Source: an uncultured Clostridia bacterium (lineage in GTDB: Bacteria > Bacillota > Clostridia > Christensenellales > CAG-917). From it: a stretch of 34,403 nt of DNA. The notes beneath the pieces are model-generated. The model ran no database searches, was not told where the DNA came from, and was given only the letters and a program-made list of their open reading frames with translations. Each line of letters opens with the position of its first letter. Position 1 is the stretch's first letter. The stretch lies in assembly GCA_947382865.1 (NCBI GenBank), contig CANDBF010000017.1, forward strand, positions 1 through 34,403, written 5' to 3'. The position numbers and the translations under genes were made by a program. Below, in pieces: positions 1 to 7,238 of this stretch.

Positions 1-251
1 GGCAGATTTTTGAAATCGTCGTGCAGGAAGGTCACTCTATCCAGATAGCTTTTCAGTCTCTCGCCCGCTGCAAGCAAAGCGTCTTCGTCCTTATCGACCG
101 CAATCAGGCGCCCCTCTTTGTCAAGCCTCTTTACTATTTCCGACGAGTGTCCGCCGCCTCCGACAGTACAATCGACGTATATCCCCTGCGGCTTTATCGC
201 AAGCCCTTCGAGACACTCGTTGAGCATAACGGGTACGTGTTTGAATTCCAT
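1..251 (-). CDS. rsmH: 16S rRNA (cytosine(1402)-N4)-methyltransferase RsmH, 5' part only
   Basis: The first 83 codons are visible; the rest lies beyond the left edge. The protein opens MEFKHVPVMLNECLEGL, the standard RsmH/MraW start, and continues with a SAM-binding glycine-rich loop (DCTVGGGGHS) and an acidic strand end (LIAVDKDEDA). RsmH methylates N4 of C1402 in 16S rRNA in the ribosomal P site. The ATG lies 10 nt after the mraZ stop, so the two are co-transcribed, as is usual at the head of the division and cell wall cluster. The Shine-Dalgarno is weak (GTGTGAAG directly before ATG), suggesting coupling to mraZ translation. Identity is secure despite truncation. Confidence 0.95.
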   Translation of the reverse strand, partial: MEFKHVPVMLNECLEGLAIKPQGIYVDCTVGGGGHSSEIVKRLDKEGRLIAVDKDEDALLAAGERLKSYLDRVTFLHDDFKNL

Positions 252-261
252 CTTCACACCG

Positions 262-762
262 TCAGTCGCCGTTGTTGAGCGAAGCTCTGAGATTTGCTAT
301 CAGGCTGTTGAACTTGGTCGAATCGAAGTTGCCGTACTTCTTGTCGTACACCGCCGCAGGCCACAGCTCTACGTAAAGTCCGCCTCCCGAAAACATAACC
401 TCCACCGCGCTGTCAAGTCCGTCGCACATTTCCCTCATCTCTTCGTCGAAGGTCAGTCTGCCCTGTCCGTCCAGCTGAACGTCGTTTATATTGTTTCTGA
501 CAAACTCGTCGAACTCGGTCATAGTGTACTGGTCGGAGTTGAGAACGTATTTGCCCAAAACGGAATCTACGTTGTCGCTCGGGACGAGAAGAATGCATCC
601 GCCCTTGCCGGGAGCAATATAGAAAGAGTCGCCAAGATTTTTGTAAAATTTGGCGGGGACTCTGACGCGATTGCTTTCAACCGCACTCCTGATTTTCCCG
701 AACATCAAGGCAGCCATCTTTCGCTTTTGCCACTCCTCGTCGTTATGGTTGTATTCTATCAT
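262..762 (-). CDS. mraZ: MraZ, transcriptional regulator of the division cluster
   Basis: MraZ is a ring-forming AbrB-type DNA-binding protein that represses its own dcw operon in other bacteria. Two half-domains are visible, each with the family motif: a degenerate first copy (ESNRVRVPAKFYKNLG) and a clear second copy (LDGQGRLTFDEEM). As drawn it is 166 residues, longer than the usual 140-150, because of about 16 extra N-terminal residues. The drawn ATG at 762 has AAGGTG 8 nt upstream; TTG at 765 is also possible. The start at Met16 (717) fits the family alignment better. It would agree with the promoter at 753-781, whose predicted transcription start lies inside the longer reading frame. 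Start uncertain, function secure. Confidence 0.93.
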   Translation of the reverse strand: MIEYNHNDEEWQKRKMAALMFGKIRSAVESNRVRVPAKFYKNLGDSFYIAPGKGGCILLVPSDNVDSVLGKYVLNSDQYTMTEFDEFVRNNINDVQLDGQGRLTFDEEMREMCDGLDSAVEVMFSGGGLYVELWPAAVYDKKYGNFDSTKFNSLIANLRASLNNGD

Positions 763-781
763 CAATAAAACACCTTGTCAA
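753..781 (-). promoter_or_regulatory. Candidate sigma-A promoter for mraZ-rsmH
   Basis: On the minus strand TTGACA (781-776) is separated by exactly 17 bp from TAGAAT (758-753). The predicted +1 is near 746, downstream of the ATG at 762. If it is active, translation would have to begin at Met16. The -35 is a perfect match and the -10 has one mismatch; the rest of the AT-rich upstream region (782-1000) shows nothing better. Confidence 0.45.
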
Positions 782-955
782 TATTTTTTTACCATTAATT
801 TCCGAAAAATTTCGTCTTTTTAGCTAATTTTTCTTAAAAAATAAAGTACACAAGTAAACTATATTTTCATGGTTACAAATTTTTCGCTCAATCGCAAAAT
901 ATTAGCGCAATTTGCTCTCTCCCGCCCGAAAAATCCGGATTTTTGACGTTATGCA

Positions 956-982
956 ACAATATCGTCTGATTTTCATAAAATG
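956..982 (+). promoter_or_regulatory. Weak sporulation-type (sigma-K-like) promoter candidate
   Basis: AC at 956-957 is followed after 16 nt by CATAAAATG (974-982), one base from the sigma-K -10 pattern CATANNNTA. It ends 26 nt before the start codon at 1009. Short degenerate motifs like this occur by chance, so this is only a suggestion. The stretch 782-950 otherwise holds no gene or RNA that I can recognise. Confidence 0.2.
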
Positions 983-1008
983 CAACGAATAAAAAAGGAG
1001 GTAAAAAG

Positions 1009-1641
1009 ATGTCTTTTTGCAATAACAATTCTACACAAGACAGATGTCCCGGGAACATCAACGGCAATCCGATGAACGGTTTGTGCGAAAAAGTCTGCAT
1101 TCAGACGACTAAAATCTTCGACGCCTGCATGATGCAGACAAGCGTCGACAGCACGGTCACTCTCACAAATCTCACTCCTGCCAATCCCACACTGCCCCTG
1201 ACGTTCGTCAGCGGTTCGTCCACCTCCAACGTGGGCACCATAACCGCTCTCACCGTCACCCCGATTGCCGACAGACCCGGTCTTTCCCGCGTCACGACGA
1301 CAATCTCTATACCTGTTCAGATTGCATACACCGACGCGAACGGCGTAGCGGGTACGGGCACAGGCAGCATTTCGGTATCTCAGGACGTCATAATGTGCGT
1401 ACCCACGGGCAGCGTAATCACTCCCGTCATCGCGGCAACCGTCAATATGGCTGCTCCCAGAGGTACATACGTGAGCGACAACACGTTCAACATTACGAGT
1501 TGCATCACGGTTATCCTCAAAGTGCAAGCCGACGTAAACCTGCTCATTCCGTCTTACGGATATTGCAGAATTCCGCAATGCACCGAATTCAGTCAAGACG
1601 TATGTCAGGGCGTATTCGATTTGCCTCTCTTCCCGTCGTAA
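1009..1641 (+). CDS. Conserved hypothetical Cys-containing beta-rich protein, possibly spore- or surface-associated
   Basis: 210 residues, preceded by a strong Shine-Dalgarno (AGGAGGT) and followed by a clean terminator, so this is a single-gene unit. The N-terminal 40 residues hold paired cysteines (MSFCNNNSTQDRC, NGLCEKVCIQ, FDACM). A Thr/Ser/Val-rich, probably beta-stranded middle (about 45-165) follows. The C-terminus has further cysteines (GYCRIPQC, QDVCQG) and ends FDLPLFPS. There is no signal peptide or membrane segment. The pattern resembles uncharacterised clostridial proteins that I associate loosely with spore coats, but I cannot name a family. A sigma-K-like motif upstream is suggestive at best. 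Confidence 0.8.
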   Translation: MSFCNNNSTQDRCPGNINGNPMNGLCEKVCIQTTKIFDACMMQTSVDSTVTLTNLTPANPTLPLTFVSGSSTSNVGTITALTVTPIADRPGLSRVTTTISIPVQIAYTDANGVAGTGTGSISVSQDVIMCVPTGSVITPVIAATVNMAAPRGTYVSDNTFNITSCITVILKVQADVNLLIPSYGYCRIPQCTEFSQDVCQGVFDLPLFPS

Positions 1642-1658
1642 GGCAACGCGCGCAATAG

Positions 1659-1692
1659 ACAAAAAGGCGTTTAATACGCCTTTTTGTTTTTT
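1659..1692 (+). terminator. Intrinsic terminator after the Cys-containing hypothetical
   Basis: A perfect 12-bp stem (1659-1670 with 1676-1687), loop TTAAT, followed by an uninterrupted T run to 1692. It lies 18 nt after the stop codon. Confidence 0.92.
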
Positions 1693-1789
1693 CATTATGA
1701 AAACTACATATTTATATATAAACAATTATAAATTCATTATTTCGGTTAAACAAATACTTGCGTTAAATCCAATTATCGGTATCAGTTGA

Positions 1790-1818
1790 TTGAAAAATCC
1801 GACTGAATGTGCTAAACT
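1790..1818 (+). promoter_or_regulatory. Promoter predicted to give a leaderless mRNA (metallophosphoesterase)
   Basis: TTGAAA (1790-1795), 17-bp spacer, TAAACT (1813-1818) with an extended TGC just before the -10. The predicted +1 is 1825, the A of the start ATG. No Shine-Dalgarno is present between -10 and ATG. Confidence 0.6.
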
Positions 1819-1824
1819 GGCTCT

Positions 1825-2550
1825 ATGAAAGTTTTTGCGATAAGCGACCTGCATCTTTCGACCTCCGTGGAAAAGCCTATGAACATATTCGGCGAGGGCT
1901 GGGATAATCATTTTGCGAAAATTTCCGAGGACTGGAACAAGAAAGTGAGCGACGGCGACCTCGTTCTTCTGGGCGGCGATATGTCATGGGGAATGAATAT
2001 CGAAGAAGCCGCGCCCGACTACAAGCTGGTAGCCTCTTTGAAAGGAAGAAAAGCGGTAGTCAAGGGCAACCACGACTATTATTGGAGCTCGCTCGGCAAA
2101 ATGCGCACAGCGTTTCCCTCCTTCGATTTTATTCAGAACAACGCGTACCGATACACCGCAACCGACGCGAGCGGCGAAAATCAAAAAGGCATAGTCTTAG
2201 CGGGCTCGAGAGGCTGGACGATTCCCGCAAACGACGCGCCCGAAGCGGACAAAAAAATATATGCGCGAGAGCTTATCAGACTTGAAATGTCTTTGAAAGC
2301 CGCGAGTGCGATAAAAAAAGAAAACGATATACTTATCGTTATGCTGCATTATCCGCCCTTTGAAGCCGATTATGCCGATACCGAAATGACAAAACTTATC
2401 GAGAGTTACGATGCGGACTTTGCGCTCTACGGTCACCTGCACGGCAAAAACGTACGCGTCAACGCAACGGTTATAAAGAATAATATCAAATACATTCTCA
2501 CTTCCTGCGACCTTGTAAACAACAGACTTATCGAGGTTTGTTCTTTATAG
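1825..2550 (+). CDS. Calcineurin-like metallophosphoesterase
   Basis: 241 residues with the full metallophosphoesterase motif series in order: DLHL (about 8-11), GGDMSW, GNHDYYW, an isolated metal-ligand His in MLHYPPF, and GHLHG near the C-terminus. These ligands build the two-metal centre. It is cytosolic, with no signal peptide. The N-terminal sequence MKVFAISDLHLS is typical of a conserved Bacillota family of predicted phosphohydrolases whose substrate is not established. The gene stands alone, with a promoter whose start point coincides with ATG. It faces ysxC across a bidirectional terminator. Family secure, substrate unknown. Confidence 0.92.
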   Translation: MKVFAISDLHLSTSVEKPMNIFGEGWDNHFAKISEDWNKKVSDGDLVLLGGDMSWGMNIEEAAPDYKLVASLKGRKAVVKGNHDYYWSSLGKMRTAFPSFDFIQNNAYRYTATDASGENQKGIVLAGSRGWTIPANDAPEADKKIYARELIRLEMSLKAASAIKKENDILIVMLHYPPFEADYADTEMTKLIESYDADFALYGHLHGKNVRVNATVIKNNIKYILTSCDLVNNRLIEVCSL

Positions 2551-2567
2551 AGCATACTGATTACTAC

Positions 2568-2616
2568 AAAAAAATCTGCCGAGAACAATTCTCTTACTTT
2601 CGGCAGATTTTTATTT
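2568..2616. terminator. Bidirectional terminator between the metallophosphoesterase and ysxC
   Basis: A 13-bp stem (2570-2582 with 2600-2612) encloses a loop that contains a small GAGAA/TTCTC inner pairing. T runs follow in both directions (plus strand after 2608, minus strand after 2574). It serves both converging genes. Confidence 0.88.
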
Positions 2617-2676
2617 TATGCAAATTACATTTCTAAATTTTACGTAAAAATAGAATACTTTTCCAAATTTTACCAA

Positions 2677-3276
2677 TTATTGAGTCGATTTATTCGTTTT
2701 CAAAAGCATATCGATTCGCGCAAGAACTTCTTCCTTGCCGAGCTTATCCGCCGATGACGTGAGTATAATATCCTTTGTGCCCACACCCAAAGCGTTTGCT
2801 ATCATCTGCTTGTTTTTCTCTCTCTGACTTCGAGAAAGTTTATCCGCTTTTGTAGCTATGAGCGTAAACGGAATGCTCATCGAATACAGATATCGCACAA
2901 GTGTTTTATCGTCCTCCGTCGGCTCGTGACGGATATCCACAAGCACGAATACGTTTATGAGATTCTCGCTGTTTTGAAGATAGCTCTCTATAAGACCGCC
3001 CCATTTCTGTTTTTCCTGCCGAGAAACCTTGGCGTATCCGTATCCGGGCAAATCGGTAAAATAATACTCTCCGTTGTTTATTTCAAAAAAGTTTATAAGC
3101 CTCGTGCGCCCCGGCTCCGAAGATGTCTTGGCGAGCTTCTTTTGATTGACCATAAAGTTGATAAACGAGGATTTCCCAACGTTGGATTTGCCCGCGATTG
3201 CAATTTCGGGCGCGCCATAATCGGGGAGCTTTGCCGCCTCAGCCACCGATATTATAAATTTCGCCTGTTTTATCAT
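2677..3276 (-). CDS. ysxC: Ribosome biogenesis GTPase YsxC/YihA (EngB)
   Basis: 199 residues, matching the family length of about 195. G1 is GKSNVGKSS, switch region [13 protein letters not shown]3 DLPGYG, G4 TKADKLS and G5 TSSADK. It is a P-loop GTPase needed for late 50S assembly. The ATG at 3276 is chosen because AGAGG lies 7 nt upstream; the reading frame continues upstream only as an unsupported TTG start. In Bacillus this gene closes the tig-clpX-lon block. Here it follows clpX but is separated from it by a terminator, with no lon gene between them. Confidence 0.96.
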   Translation of the reverse strand: MIKQAKFIISVAEAAKLPDYGAPEIAIAGKSNVGKSSFINFMVNQKKLAKTSSEPGRTRLINFFEINNGEYYFTDLPGYGYAKVSRQEKQKWGGLIESYLQNSENLINVFVLVDIRHEPTEDDKTLVRYLYSMSIPFTLIATKADKLSRSQREKNKQMIANALGVGTKDIILTSSADKLGKEEVLARIDMLLKTNKSTQ

Positions 3277-3427
3277 ACTGTAACCTCTTTTGTCCGAAAG
3301 ATAAGATATTTGCAAACTTATCCAAATCCGTCAATTAAGCCATTTGATATTATATACTCTCGGCTTACAGCAAATATCCGATATCGCGATTTATACTCTT
3401 CCCGATTAAGCGCCGCAAAATCGCGCA

Positions 3428-3452
3428 ATAAAAAACAGCGCGTAACGCGCTG
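3428..3452 (-). terminator. Intrinsic terminator after clpX
   Basis: A 7-bp GC stem (3436-3442 with 3446-3452), loop TAA, followed on the minus strand by six Ts (3435-3430). It ends the tig-clpP-clpX unit. Confidence 0.9.
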
Positions 3453-3458
3453 CCTTTA

Positions 3459-4754
3459 TCAACAGGATTTTCCTGTTTTGTCCGTCTCGAACGCGTGCAT
3501 AATCTCTTCTTCTCCAACAAGTTCTTCCGATCTGCGAATCAGAGGCGCCGCTTTCTTTTCTATCGCCTCGCGCGTAACGGTTACGGAATCGATTGATTTA
3601 TCCGACGGAATATCGTACATCAAATCCAGAAGCGCGTCTTCCATAATAGCCCGCAAGCCCCTCGCTCCCGTTTTAAGCTCGATCGCCTTTGCCGCTACCG
3701 CGCGCAATGCCTCGGACTCGAATTCGAGATTTACGCCGTCAAATGAAAACTGCTTTTTATACTGCTTTACAAGCGCGTTTTTCGGCTCCGTCAGGATTTT
3801 GATAAGCGCGTCTTCGTCCAGCGGATGCAAGCCTACCACAATAGGCACGCGTCCGACGAATTCGGGAATAAGCCCGTACTTGATAAGGTCGGAGGGTTGC
3901 AGTTCCTTTATAAGCGCGTCGTAGTCGTAATCCGCCGTACCTTTGACGGAAGAGCCGAAGCCCAGCTTGGAATTGTCCTTGCGCGTATCCACAATCTTGT
4001 CAAGATCCACAAAGGCGCCGCCGCAGATAAACAGAATGTTGGTCGTATCGAGCTGATAACACTCCTGATTCGGGTGCTTTCTTCCGCCATGCGGAGGCAC
4101 GTTCGCAACTGTGCCCTCGATAATCTTCAACAACGCCTGCTGAACGCCCTCGCCGCTTACGTCGCGCGTTATGGACACGTTCTCGCCCTTGCGCGCGATT
4201 TTGTCTATTTCATCGATATAGATAATTCCGTTTTGCGCGCGGGATATGTCGTTGTCCGCAGCCTGAATAAGTTTGAGCAGAATGTTTTCCACATCCTCGC
4301 CGACGTAACCCGCCTCGGTAAGAGTCGTCGCGTCCGCAATGGCAAAGGGAACATTGAGTATCTGCGCGAGCGTCTTGGCAAGCAAGGTTTTACCGGAGCC
4401 CGTAGGTCCGAGCAAAAGCACGTTGCTCTTTTCCACCACGACGTCCTTTTGTTCGTCCTCGTCGTGCTGCAATATGCGCTTGAAGTGATTGTATACCGCA
4501 ACCGACAGTACGCGCTTTGCCGAATCCTGTCCAACGATATACTCGTCCAGTTCGCTCTTTATCTCGTGAGGAGAACGCAGCCTTATGTCGCTAGAATCGT
4601 TATGCTTTCCGAACAGACTCAGTATGTCGTTGCATTTTTCTATGCAGTTGTTGCAAATGCAAACGCCGTCGGGACCGTTGACCATCTGTCCGACCTCGTG
4701 CTCGCCGCACTTGCAAAAGCTGCAAATCTGCTCTTTTTTATATTTATCACTCAT
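3459..4754 (-). CDS. clpX: ATP-dependent Clp protease ATP-binding subunit ClpX
   Basis: 431 residues, full length. The N-terminal zinc-binding domain has Cys11, Cys14, Cys34 and Cys37. Walker A is GPTGSGKT (116-123) and Walker B is [10 protein letters not shown] ClpP-contacting tripeptide loop appears as LGF (in NSKLGFGSS). The sensor-2 region is [11 protein letters not shown]. ClpX unfolds substrates and feeds them to ClpP. The start has GAGGT just upstream. It lies 50 nt after clpP in the same direction and is the last gene before a strong terminator. Nothing is missing. Confidence 0.98.
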   Translation of the reverse strand: MSDKYKKEQICSFCKCGEHEVGQMVNGPDGVCICNNCIEKCNDILSLFGKHNDSSDIRLRSPHEIKSELDEYIVGQDSAKRVLSVAVYNHFKRILQHDEDEQKDVVVEKSNVLLLGPTGSGKTLLAKTLAQILNVPFAIADATTLTEAGYVGEDVENILLKLIQAADNDISRAQNGIIYIDEIDKIARKGENVSITRDVSGEGVQQALLKIIEGTVANVPPHGGRKHPNQECYQLDTTNILFICGGAFVDLDKIVDTRKDNSKLGFGSSVKGTADYDYDALIKELQPSDLIKYGLIPEFVGRVPIVVGLHPLDEDALIKILTEPKNALVKQYKKQFSFDGVNLEFESEALRAVAAKAIELKTGARGLRAIMEDALLDLMYDIPSDKSIDSVTVTREAIEKKAAPLIRRSEELVGEEEIMHAFETDKTGKSC

Positions 4755-4804
4755 ATATACCTCGAAAGATTTAGTTTTGCCGACCGACAGGATATTTTAT
4801 TCGC

Positions 4805-5401
4805 TTACTTTCTGGAATAGAAAATCCTGTCCACAAGCCCGTACTTCTCGGCCTCGTCCGCGGACATATAGAAGTCGCGGTCGGTGTCCACTTCGATTTT
4901 GGAAAGAGGCTGAGAGGTATTCTCGGCAAGTATCTCGTTGAGACGCTTTTTGGTTTTGAGAATTTCGCTCGCCTGAATGGCGATATCGCTCGCCTGACCC
5001 TGCGCGCCGCCGAGAGGCTGGTGTATCATCACCTTGGCGTTCGGAAGAGCAAATCTCTTTCCCTTTGCGCCCGACGACAGCAGGAACGCGCCCATGGAAG
5101 CCGCCATACCTATGCAAATAGTAGACACGTCGCATTTAATATAGTTCATCGTGTCGTAAATTGCAAATCCCGCGGAAACTGAGCCACCGGGGCTGTTGAT
5201 ATAAAGGCTGATGTCCTTTTGAGAGTCCTTGCCTTCCAAATAAATAAGCTGTGCAACGACCAAATCCGCGATTACGTCGTCAATTTCGCCCGTAAGAAAT
5301 ATTATTCTGTCTTCGAGCAGGCGCGAGTAAATATCATAGGAGCGCTCGCCTCTGCCGGTCTGCTCCACAACCATAGGAATAAGCTGATTTCTCATATCCA
5401 T
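4805..5401 (-). CDS. clpP: ATP-dependent Clp protease proteolytic subunit ClpP
   Basis: 198 residues. The serine-protease triad is Ser102 (GMAASMGAF), His127 (MIHQPLGG) and Asp176 (DTDRDF). The N-terminal [18 protein letters not shown] is the typical axial-loop start. Self-compartmentalising tetradecameric peptidase that works with ClpX next door. GGAGG lies 5 nt before ATG. It sits between tig and clpX, the classic arrangement. Confidence 0.98.
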   Translation of the reverse strand: MDMRNQLIPMVVEQTGRGERSYDIYSRLLEDRIIFLTGEIDDVIADLVVAQLIYLEGKDSQKDISLYINSPGGSVSAGFAIYDTMNYIKCDVSTICIGMAASMGAFLLSSGAKGKRFALPNAKVMIHQPLGGAQGQASDIAIQASEILKTKKRLNEILAENTSQPLSKIEVDTDRDFYMSADEAEKYGLVDRIFYSRK

Positions 5402-5442
5402 ATAATCCTCCGTGCGCGAAACGTTGCGCGCAACTTACAATT

Positions 5443-5501
5443 TTTGCCGCATATGCGCGGCAAAGTATAATTCCGCGCGCCCGAACGAACCGAACGGGCG
5501 C
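5443..5501. other. Two hairpins in the tig-clpP intergenic region
   Basis: The 136-nt gap holds a 7-bp GC stem (5477-5483 with 5495-5501, 11-nt loop). It also holds a perfect 8-bp stem (5443-5450 with 5457-5464, 6-nt loop). Neither is followed by a T run in the direction of transcription, so I do not call terminators. RNA processing or attenuation between tig and clpP is possible but unproven. Confidence 0.4.
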
Positions 5502-5537
5502 ATGCGGACAAATTATTTTACACAAATAGTCGCAGAG

Positions 5538-7019
5538 TTATTCTGCGTCCGACGACTTTGCTGTCGCGGATTTTGCCGACTTTTTGGGAGCGGGCTTCTT
5601 TTCGACATTTTTCTCACCGTCCTGAACGGGCTCGGCAGTCTTTTTTGCGGGAGCTTTCTTTGCGGGCGCCTTTTTCTCCGTCGCCTCGGTTTCGCTCTCC
5701 GCCTTAGCCTTTTCCGTCTTCTTCGCCGCGGGCTTAGCCTCTTTCGTCTCGCCGGACTTGATGAGCTTCATCAGCTTTTCGGAAACTATGGAATTGACGA
5801 TATAGTTGAGATACTCGGGATTGAGCGACTTTTTCACCTCTTCCACGGACTGGGAGTTTTCCTCCGCAATCTTCTCGATACGCGCGTCGATTTCCTTTTC
5901 CTCTATGCCGATATTCTCTGCCTTTACGATTGCCTCCATAACGAGACGGACTTTGACGTTCTTCGCAGCCTGCTCCTTATTCTCCGACATCAGCTTTTCT
6001 CTGGTCGTGCCCGCGTATTTGAGATAATCGTCGAAGCGCATTCCGTACTGACTTATGCGGTGCTCCATATCGTGCACCATATCCTCGGATTCCCTCTCGA
6101 TCATAACTTCGGGGATATCAACCTCGCTGGCGGCGACGATCTTTTCGACAAGAGCGTCCTCGTATTCGTGCTCCGCCTTGTGTTCCGCGTCCTTTGTCAG
6201 CCTGTCTTTTACGTCCGCCTTATACTCCGCAAGAGTATCGAATTCGGACACCTCCTTGACAAACTCGTCGTCGAGCGCGGGAAGCTCCTTTACGCGCACC
6301 GCTTTGACCGCGCACGCAAACACCGCTTCTTTTCCCGCAAGCGCTTCGGCGTGATATTCCGCGGGGAAAGTGACCTTGACGTCTCTTTGTTCGCCCGCCT
6401 TTATGCCCACAAGCTGCTCCTCGAAACCCGGGATAAACGTATTGCTGCCGAGCGCAAGCTCGTAATCCTGCGCACTGCCGCCCTCGAAGGCAACGCCGTC
6501 GACTGTGCCTGTATAATCGAGCAACACGGTGTTTCCGTTTTCTGCGGCGGCTTCGACGTCCACGAAACGAGCCTGTTTTTCCTGCTCGCGAGCTATGTAC
6601 TCGTCGACTTCCTTAGCGGTGATTTTGACCGCCGTCTTTTTGACGTCGAGTCCCTTATACTGACCGAGCTTCACCTCGGGCTTTGCAATCATAACGACGG
6701 AATACTTGACTCCGCCCTCGTCCGTCATATCGACGTCGTTGACGTTGTCGACCGCCACAAACTCATACTCGCTGCTGTTTGCGAGCTCGTCGATAGAATC
6801 GTCAATCAGCTTATTTACCGCGTCCGAGAAGAATACGCCCGCGCCGTACATGCCCTCGATAACCTTCTTGGGCGCGTGACCCTTTCTGAAACCGGGAACG
6901 TTGTACTTGCCTCTGGTCTTGACGTAAACCGCGTCGACCGCTTTGCCGAAATCCTCCGCGGATACGACGTAATCGAATTTGACTTGATTCTTTTCGAGTT
7001 TTTCAACCGTATAGTTCAT
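5538..7019 (-). CDS. tig: Trigger factor (ribosome-associated chaperone and peptidyl-prolyl isomerase) with a charged C-terminal tail
   Basis: 493 residues from the ATG at 7019, which has AGGAGG 5 nt upstream. The N-terminal ribosome-docking domain has the signature GFRKGHAPKKVIE. The FKBP-like PPIase domain is central (about 155-245), and the helical chaperone domain follows to about 424. Residues 425-493 form an extra low-complexity tail of Lys, Ala, Glu and Pro with repeated PAKK units. Trigger factors are normally about 430 residues. The tail is likely disordered; its role is unknown. First gene of the tig-clpP-clpX block, with its own strong promoter and an approximately 60-nt leader. 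Confidence 0.97.
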   Translation of the reverse strand: MNYTVEKLEKNQVKFDYVVSAEDFGKAVDAVYVKTRGKYNVPGFRKGHAPKKVIEGMYGAGVFFSDAVNKLIDDSIDELANSSEYEFVAVDNVNDVDMTDEGGVKYSVVMIAKPEVKLGQYKGLDVKKTAVKITAKEVDEYIAREQEKQARFVDVEAAAENGNTVLLDYTGTVDGVAFEGGSAQDYELALGSNTFIPGFEEQLVGIKAGEQRDVKVTFPAEYHAEALAGKEAVFACAVKAVRVKELPALDDEFVKEVSEFDTLAEYKADVKDRLTKDAEHKAEHEYEDALVEKIVAASEVDIPEVMIERESEDMVHDMEHRISQYGMRFDDYLKYAGTTREKLMSENKEQAAKNVKVRLVMEAIVKAENIGIEEKEIDARIEKIAEENSQSVEEVKKSLNPEYLNYIVNSIVSEKLMKLIKSGETKEAKPAAKKTEKAKAESETEATEKKAPAKKAPAKKTAEPVQDGEKNVEKKPAPKKSAKSATAKSSDAE

Positions 7020-7085
7020 TTGTCCTCCTAAGTCATATTGCGCGACCTTGCGCAAACGCTTATATAATTTTACAAAGTAATTAGG

Positions 7086-7114
7086 ATTATAGCATAGCAA
7101 TTATCAAAATGCAA
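7086..7114 (-). promoter_or_regulatory. Promoter of tig
   Basis: TTGCAT (7114-7109), 17-bp spacer, perfect TATAAT (7091-7086) with extended TGC. The predicted +1 near 7079 gives an approximately 60-nt leader carrying the Shine-Dalgarno. It is back to back with the rqcH promoter. Confidence 0.72.
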
Positions 7115-7202
7115 CACAAAAGAAACCCATTTTGCACGCAATCGGATTTTATTATAAGAATTGCAAAAACGGCACAATAATCCGCAATATAAAGCAAATC
7201 CG

Positions 7203-7231
7203 TTGAAAAAACGGCGGAGTGCTGATAATAT
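7203..7231 (+). promoter_or_regulatory. Promoter predicted to give a leaderless rqcH mRNA
   Basis: TTGAAA (7203-7208), 17-bp spacer, TAATAT (7226-7231). The predicted +1 is 7238, one base before the ATG. No Shine-Dalgarno precedes the start. Confidence 0.55.
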
Positions 7232-7238
7232 ATGAGAT

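Noticed and set aside
782..1008. A small RNA or tRNA in the mraZ/hypothetical intergenic gap
   Set aside because: The region is AT-rich with no cloverleaf, no GGTTCGA-type arm, and no independent promoter-terminator pair.
973..1725. 250-residue minus-strand reading frame opposite the Cys-containing hypothetical
   Set aside because: The plus-strand gene has a strong Shine-Dalgarno, sensible cysteine pattern and terminator; the minus frame is Arg/Asp-rich noise.
3825..4820. 331-residue plus-strand reading frame opposite clpX
   Set aside because: Antisense shadow of a strongly conserved gene; composition is Val/Arg/Ala-rich without motifs.
5412..7031. 539-residue plus-strand reading frame opposite trigger factor
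   Set aside because: It is an antisense shadow of tig: Leu/Arg/Phe-rich with no family signature, no start signals, and its sequence is explained by the codon bias of tig on the other strand.
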